Below are positions 58,601-64,000 of a stretch of 64,000 nt of DNA, piece after piece (the stretch's first letter is position 1; every line of letters begins with the position of its first letter). Made by a program: the position numbers and the translations under genes. Location: assembly GCA_934045905.1 (NCBI GenBank), contig OW203770.1, positions 4,588,001 to 4,652,000 of the forward strand, in the 5' to 3' direction. The notes below the pieces were generated by a model. It saw only the letters and a program-made list of their open reading frames with translations, did not search any database and had not been told where the DNA came from. The stretch comes from Leuctra nigra. Lineage: Eukaryota > Arthropoda > Insecta > Plecoptera > Leuctridae.

Positions 58601-58716
58601 ACATCCTGGAGGAAGCCGGCGAGAGTCTGAGTCCTGACATCGACATCGGACAAGTGGAGGGCGATGTGGACCACCCTCCTGACATGAATGTGACGTCACC
58701 TTCTGTCTAGATTCTC
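55602..58716 (-). repeat. 123-bp exon-like minisatellite, about 25 copies
   Basis: Units of 123 bp (41 codons), nearly identical, GC-rich in an AT-rich setting. On the minus strand each unit looks like a 102-nt exon, ATTCATGTCAG|GAGGGTGGTCC...AGACAGAAG|GTGACG, encoding RVVHNALHLSDVDVRTQ then TLAGILQDVHAENLDRR. On the plus strand a second open frame reads VDILEDAGESLSPDIDIGQ after TTCTGTCTAG. The strand of origin is not settled. Variants include GAT/GTT/GAA at the codon after CTGGAG (plus strand) and small indels near 55945, 56055, 57285 and 58395. Confidence 0.95.
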
Positions 58717-59235
58717 AGAAATTAAGTCGGTGACAAGAGTATTTTAAGTTTTTAATGCATTCATCAAAAGTCGAAGAATATATCAATAGTTTTCTGTTGA
58801 AATTGTTGGTGCGGATTAAAAATAATTTAGAAAACCGTAGGAAATTAATATGTTCCCCCATAAGAGCCATGTAAAAGTCTCGAACTTTGAAAACGTTTTA
58901 CATAAAAGTTAGGTCGGTATGGTATACATTTTTTGATCTTATATTGTAGATAATACTATTAGGAACAAAATAAAATGGTTTTGGAAAAAAATTGTTGGTA
59001 GATGACCTGGCGTTGGTTCATCCTTAAAACGCTGAACAAATTTAATGTTTATTTTCAAAAATAAAAGAGGTCAAATTTTAAGGTACAATCATAATGTGTG
59101 GAAAACCATATAGTGAGTTGTATAATCACTTACTGAATCAGAAAAATGCCCTCCCGCCCCTCTGAGTGCAGTGTTTTAGCCAATATCGTGATTTATTTTC
59201 TTAGTCACGAGGTATCGCTCGTATCTTTCTTCCAG
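58717..59235. other. AT-rich stretch, no exon identified
   Basis: Nothing recognisable apart from the polypyrimidine tract and acceptor preceding the exon at 59236. Confidence 0.4.
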
Positions 59236-59382
59236 GGTAATTACTGGATCCGAGACTTCCTGTGTGACTCAAAGTATCTCCCAGCTGAGATGCCCGGCAA
59301 CAGATGGCGCGCAGACGTGGAACTCATTTACGAAGGAAAGATACAAATGAAGTTGTTGTTTTCATTCGACAGGGATATCTAA
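59236..59382 (+). CDS. Terminal exon of a DUF1091/ML-like secreted protein (partial)
   Basis: TTTCTTCCAG acceptor, then GNYWIRDFLCDSKYLPAEMP, GNRWRADVELIYEGK, ending SFDRDI and TAA. The G.Y.I.D......LP..MP.G.WR.D..L pattern matches the C-terminal half of the insect DUF1091/MD-2-like lipid-binding superfamily. Earlier exons (signal peptide, CP motif) were not found in the preceding 500 bp. They may lie beyond the arrays or be lost; a link to the orphan exon at 34291 is unproved. Confidence 0.6.
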   Translation, partial: GNYWIRDFLCDSKYLPAEMPGNRWRADVELIYEGKIQMKLLFSFDRDI

Positions 59383-59534
59383 TTGAATCTCTATAATAGT
59401 GTAGTTGCATCGTGCTGGTTGCTATGGTTACATACCTCAATCTTGTTTATTCTGCTGGGGACAAGCAATCTTTCAACAGTTTATTCGGATTTTAAATACA
59501 CTTTGAAAGAAAGATAATATTAAAAAGAAGTATC

Positions 59535-59540
59535 AATAAA
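59535..59540 (+). promoter_or_regulatory. Candidate polyadenylation signal AATAAA
   Basis: 153 nt downstream of the stop codon at 59382, consistent with that exon being 3' terminal. Confidence 0.45.
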
Positions 59541-60255
59541 ATGGAAATTAAATGAAAAAAAGATAATTATATATGATTATTTATTTACTACAAGCATCTG
59601 TCCCCCACTTATTTATGGTTAGATGTAATGTCAGATGAGATTAGCATATAAATTAATAGATAATGTATTTTACGGAACTGTTAGGGGCCCAGGATCGATC
59701 TAAGGTTCCTACCTTCCTTACTGAATCCATCCAGGATTTCAACAGTCGACGCCAGAATATGATGTTCTTCAAGATATTTATTTTCTTCTAAAACATAAAA
59801 TCACCGCGTCAAATAAACAGGCCAGTCTCCCTAACTAAAATAAAGTGTAAATAAGTTAAATAAAAGTACAAGCTCTGTACACACTGGTCTTTGCTGAAAT
59901 TCAGTACTGAAAAATATGATATTATTTTCAAAAATTGTGTTAATTCAACACCTAAAATTACGTTTTAAAATCAAATAATTGACTCATAAATTATGCACCA
60001 CGCATTTTTTGATTCAGTCATATTTTTATTTCCATTTGGGAAACCAGTTTCCCAATTTGGATCAATACAAGTACACTGAATTTTATCATTGTGAATTAAT
60101 CTGCCAAAAAAGAAAGTAATTATGCAACTGTCATAACATCCACATAACGTCTCATCATAAATGGATGAAAAGCGTTAAAAAATAAAGATATTTCGATAAA
60201 AACTTGAAATAACAAAATCCAAGAACTTGATCTCAATCCATTGTTATTTAATAGG
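59541..60255. other. Intergenic AT-rich stretch
   Basis: No exon or element end recognised. Confidence 0.4.
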
Positions 60256-61056
60256 GTACTAGAGTGCCACGCCCACTAGGCACTTCCGGAGTCTTTTTCA
60301 AAATCCTCTTATGGAAAATAACATGGGGACTTACTTTGATTGCTGGTCATTTGTAAACAAAACAGAGTTAAGAAAATCCCAATACACCACCATTAACTTC
60401 AATCTTTCATTTATAATATTATGTCGACACATCTCTTTAAATATATACAAAATTTAAACTGTTACAAGTTAAACAACACACTACACAGGGTATGACGTCA
60501 CGAAAGTGTACACCGTTGCAAGATGTAATTTCAATGAACTGTCAGTTCATTACAACTCATTACATCTCGTTTTATGGTATCAATGAAATTAAAATAACTA
60601 TAATATGAACTTGATTCAGTGTATAAACTCGAAGAACACAGAAATATTTCAGTTTTGTTTACTTTTCGTCAACAATTGCAAATTGACGTGCAAGGTCTGG
60701 CATCATTGTTGAAAATTGTTTCATTTGTTTTTCATTTTTGTAAAGTCGCAGTTGCCAACTCGCTTCCCAGGACATCGCGCTGCGCCGTGTTACAATTTAT
60801 TGTTGATGTAGATTGCAACGTCGCACTTTGGAGCTGTTTAATAACTTAAACAGATTAACTACGGTATATATTTCAAGAGATGTGTCGACATAATATTATA
60901 AATAAAAGATTGAAGTTAATGGTGGTGTATTGGGATTTTCTTAACTCTGTTTTGTTTACAAATGACCAGCAATCAAAGTAAGTCCCCATGTTATTTTCCA
61001 TAAGATGATTTTGAAAAAGACTCCGGAAGTACCTAGTGGGCGTGGCACTCAAGTAC
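60256..61056. mobile_element. Foldback element, intact copy (about 800 bp)
   Basis: Arms of about 210 bp: GAGTGCCACGCCCACTAGGC at the left and its inverse at the right end, with ATGTCGACACATCTC and AACATGGGGACTTACTTTG blocks inverted in each arm. A truncated, twice-invaded copy is at 30334-31179. Confidence 0.8.
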
Positions 61057-61701
61057 TCTTATATGGAATCTTCTCGAGGTATACTGATATTTTGGTGATG
61101 ATCTATCATTTAGAAGTGCCCCAAATTAAATTTGCATGGTCATATAAATGATAATATTTTCAACCTGCTATGAGGATATTAGAGAGTCATAATCATTTTA
61201 ATCATAAAATGTCAAATTACTGATTTTAACACTTATTTTATTGGCTTTACGTACAATGAAAAAATGTGACAAGTTATCTCTCAATGATTTTTTAAAAGTC
61301 ATCCTTCAACATTTGTACATTATGTTTTAATATTTCTTTCTAACTTCAAATTTTCAAATTCTAACATCAAATACAAATTTTCTATAATAAAGGGTTCATT
61401 AGAAGTCCAATTTTAAGAAATTTATCACAAAAGTAAGATTTCGTAGCTTGGATCATTCTCCTTGGGCAACGCGCCACTCAAGGTTGAAGAACGACGATGG
61501 ATCGAAACCACGTGAGTTCCAAACGGCATGGCAAACTACTAAATGTTCCATTGATTCATATTGGACTCAACACTCAGGAAGTGTCCGAGATCTCCTAGGA
61601 GATTGGAAAGAAATCCAGAATAGTAACCACGAACTGTCAGACCACATGTATAGCTATACTGCAGCACATTTATAACTTACTGAACTAAATAAGGTTATAC
61701 A
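61057..61701. other. Intergenic stretch, no gene supported
   Basis: A 75-codon open stretch at 61448-61675 (plus) lacks recognisable homology and splice signals of quality. Confidence 0.35.
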
Positions 61702-61709
61702 CTGAAGAG

Positions 61710-62379
61710 CAGGGCCGGTTTTACGCAGTTTGGTGCCCTGTGCCAAGGTAAGAATTGGCGCCCCCCCCCCCCCCCCCCCCCAAACATACTTTAAATACGA
61801 AATTTGTCGAATCGAGGTTGACCACGAATACAATGGGGGGTCTGGGGGGAGGGCCCCCCAGGACAATGCGGGTCCGGGGCGCATAGCCCCGGATAAATTT
61901 TGGGATTCTAGATCGCATTTGATGCTTTTTTAGCATATAATTATACTGATTGGCTGATTGGATTACAATAGGCAATAACATAATTTATACATTTCAACGC
62001 AGAATTATAAAACTTTTGATTACTATTTGACGAATTCAACTTTGTAAGCTAAAATATTTTGTATGTGCCCATATAGCTTCAAGTATTAAATTACATTAGT
62101 TATTAAAACTAGTGCTTACAAGGAAGAATGTACCTACTTTTAAAGTTACCGGATTAAAACCGGATTAAAGTTAGAATTAACAAGATAATGTTCATAACAA
62201 TATTATGAGCCATTATATCAACTAAAGATATTAATATTTCAATCTCGTTAATTTGTATGCAACAATAATAGCAATACATATTTTATATTTTGGCGCCCCC
62301 TCGGCGCCCTTCGGGCGCCCCCTCGAGCTTGGCGCCCTGTGCGGGGGCACAGGCCGCACACCCCCTTAATCCGGCCCTG
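61710..62379. mobile_element. hAT-like MITE 5
   Basis: TIR starts CAGGGCCGG and inverse CCGGCCCTG. 8-bp flanks CTGAAGAG (61702) and CTGGAGAG (62380), 7/8. Subterminal blocks TGGCGCC and a GC-rich GGGGCGCATAGCCCC are shared with MITEs 1 and 3. C run at about 61761-61781. Confidence 0.75.
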
Positions 62380-62411
62380 CTGGAGAGTGCATTAGGACCA
62401 CTTGTACGCCC

Positions 62412-62681
62412 TCAAAGTTTAAAAAAAAAAACGGTTAATTTCGTATTTAGTACTTTGTCGTCGTAAAGGTCGTAATATGTTCCAGTGTGTGATACTATTG
62501 AGTGTCGATCGTTTTTAAGCCAACTCTCCAATAGTATCCATACAAAATACATGTTGGGGAGGTCGTATCCACTTCTTCCCAGCCAATACTTTGTTTGTGA
62601 GTGAGAGTGATCGCTAGAGTGATTGTTCCTCATGGATGTGCCATGAGTATGGGTGGCTAAGTCAGTGGCGAGGATTTCCAA
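62412..62681 (-). CDS. Unrecognised open stretch, possible coding fragment
   Basis: 89 codons on the minus strand with a fairly protein-like middle (KYWLGRSGYDLPNMYFVWIL, then LESWLKNDRHSIVSHTG). No start or splice context stands out and I do not recognise it. Could be a transposon relic or a real exon. Confidence 0.25.
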   Translation of the reverse strand: MEILATDLATHTHGTSMRNNHSSDHSHSQTKYWLGRSGYDLPNMYFVWILLESWLKNDRHSIVSHTGTYYDLYDDKVLNTKLTVFFFKL

Positions 62682-62949
62682 TCAAGTAATACTTGTCTCC
62701 AAAAAAAATTCAATACAAGAACATTCAAACACAATGCGCCTTTATTCAAACTTGATTGTTCTAACTCAAAACGTACAAACAAAATCTGTTGAAACAAAAC
62801 GAAATAACACTACAAGTGAGAGAGAATACACTGAGAAGTGGTCCACATCAACCATACTGTACTTAATCAAACTTTGGGGTTGTCAATGTTTATAGTTTGT
62901 TATCTGTGTTTCTCGGCTTTCTTGAATCACCAGAAACACAGAAAAACCA

Positions 62950-63245
62950 ATTAAGCTTTTATTTAACACAATTTTTATAAGAAACCAATTTGGAAATGGC
63001 GTATTTTTTTCAAGGAATTAGTCATTGTTGCTCCGATATGTGTTACAAGTTGTGAAAATAAATTAAAAAAATAAGTGATATCCCCATAAAAAAACTCTTC
63101 GTGTAAAAATACCAGCCAAGCTCTCTTCGAGCAATAAAAATTAGAAGAAATCTAAAAATTAAGCACTGAAAAGTAGTGATATCAAAAAATGGGCCAAGTC
63201 GAAAGCTTAATTTTAAAAACCAAAATATATTTGACACATCGTGTT
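62950..63245 (+). repeat. Composite dispersed repeat, copy D (partial)
   Basis: Shares GGAATTAGTCATTGTTGC, the ATATCCCCATAAAAAA block and the left hairpin arm to AACCAAAATATATTTG with copies A and C. The right arm is absent. Confidence 0.65.
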
Positions 63246-63296
63246 TAAGGGCATTCTAGGTATCTTAATATTTAAGTACATTTGATAATTGGCATA

Positions 63297-63520
63297 CATA
63301 CTTGTCAAAATATAATTTGTTTCGTTGTACGACATGATTTATGTGAGATTTATATATTGATTGTACTATTTCAATTGATATATTAAACAAGATTAAACAC
63401 GTGTGAGCTATTTCTGTGATCTTTCTGAATTTCATTTGCCTGAATGAAATATTGTTATTTTCTAAGAACCCTGGAGTTACCAAACAAATACTTTTGTTTT
63501 TCAAAAGGCAATGCCAACCT
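63297..63520 (+). mobile_element. Decayed fragment of the 560-bp TIR MITE
   Basis: CAAAATATAATTTGTTTCGT, CACGTGTGAGCTATTTCTG and TTTCTGAATTTCATTTG are collinear with 24770-24990. The left half and both TIRs are missing. Confidence 0.65.
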
Positions 63521-63823
63521 TCACTAATGAAGGTGACGATGTAAATGCACTGACGATGCAAACCCAAACGAGACATTTCCGCCGCGAGCGCCTACACACG
63601 TTGTAAAATGCCTACTGCTTCAGTTAACGTGGGTGACGTCAGTAGTTGCGTATCCAGAATATTACCCACGTATTTCTTTATTCATATTTCTACTTTTTTA
63701 CACGGTGGCCATAGCGTTACAAGGTACCTACTCTTCCCTCACCAAAGTTTCGCCGTTCTGCCGCCTAGAGTTGGCGCTAAAGTCTACTTCGGAGGCGTAA
63801 TACCTTCGAAACATAAGAACATA

Positions 63824-64000
63824 CTAGGAAAACGCTCTGAGTAACGCGTTGATGAGCGAGCACAGCACGGATACGCGCAACACCTCGAACCGAAATTCTG
63901 TCTATCGAAAATGTCATTAAAAGCCAATAATTCTTCAATTTCGTCACAGACTTGTATGAAAATTTTCAAAAATTCACCATTCAAAGTTTTAAGTCGATCG
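63824..64000 (-). mobile_element. Helitron-like element 6, runs off the window
   Basis: CTAG 3' terminus at 63824-63827 with the conserved hairpin. The next 170 bp is the inverse of the 3' part of element 1 (TTCGAGGTGTTGCG, GTCTGTGACGAAA). The 5' end is beyond the window. Confidence 0.7.

Noticed and set aside
55543..58699. Long minus-strand frames rich in PQRPPLVRCRCQDSDSRR as proteins
   Set aside because: Satellite by-product with unit length 123 bp; this frame has poor codon character compared with the VVHNALHLSDVDVRT and VDILEDAGESLSP frames.
42674..58716. CRISPR arrays
   Set aside because: The units are contiguous near-identical repeats without unique spacers, and the setting is an animal nuclear genome.

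Overview
The window is nuclear DNA from an animal, almost certainly an insect. It carries a seven-transmembrane insect odorant receptor gene, an alpha-PS-type integrin and an adhesion GPCR. All have small GC-rich exons with canonical GT/AG introns, set in AT-rich DNA packed with DNA transposons, Helitrons and SINEs. A hemipteran or another transposon-rich hemimetabolous insect is my guess; the sequence does not prove the order.

Layout. (1) 2510-17392, plus strand: the 3' 12 exons of an integrin alpha subunit, from the end of the beta-propeller to the GFFKR cytoplasmic tail. Its membrane-proximal stalk is interrupted by a Ser/Gly/Arg-rich low-complexity insert of more than 600 residues (about 8536-11669). 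(2) 22847-29009, plus strand: a complete 7-exon odorant receptor of 460 residues. (3) 35596-55172, minus strand: an 8-exon adhesion GPCR of 934 residues with signal peptide, HRM-like segment, GAIN/GPS-like region and 7TM domain. (4) 59236-59382, plus strand: the terminal exon of a probable secreted DUF1091/ML-like protein. A possible orphan 5' exon lies at 34291-34350.

The most unusual content is two exon-sized tandem arrays at the adhesion GPCR locus. Array 1 (42674-51116) is about 104 copies of an 81-bp unit. Each unit duplicates the last 27 bp of intron 3 and the first 54 bp of exon 4, so the intron presents roughly a hundred copies of the real 3' splice site. Entry at any copy except the innermost leads to a stop after 20 codons. 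Array 2 (55602-58716) is about 25 copies of a 123-bp unit beginning about 430 bp upstream of the GPCR start codon. It looks exon-like on the minus strand and repeats the palindrome TGACGTCA (the CRE consensus) in nearly every unit.

Most remaining DNA is mobile elements, many with boundaries resolvable from this window alone. There are five hAT-type MITEs with 8-bp target duplications, plus a sixth nested in a Helitron. Helitron-like elements have the CTAG 3' end plus hairpin, and one has its empty site preserved in a paralogous repeat 52 kb away. There are several large foldback elements, a full SINE with a 12-bp target duplication, and LINE remnants. Several are nested, giving a relative order of insertion.
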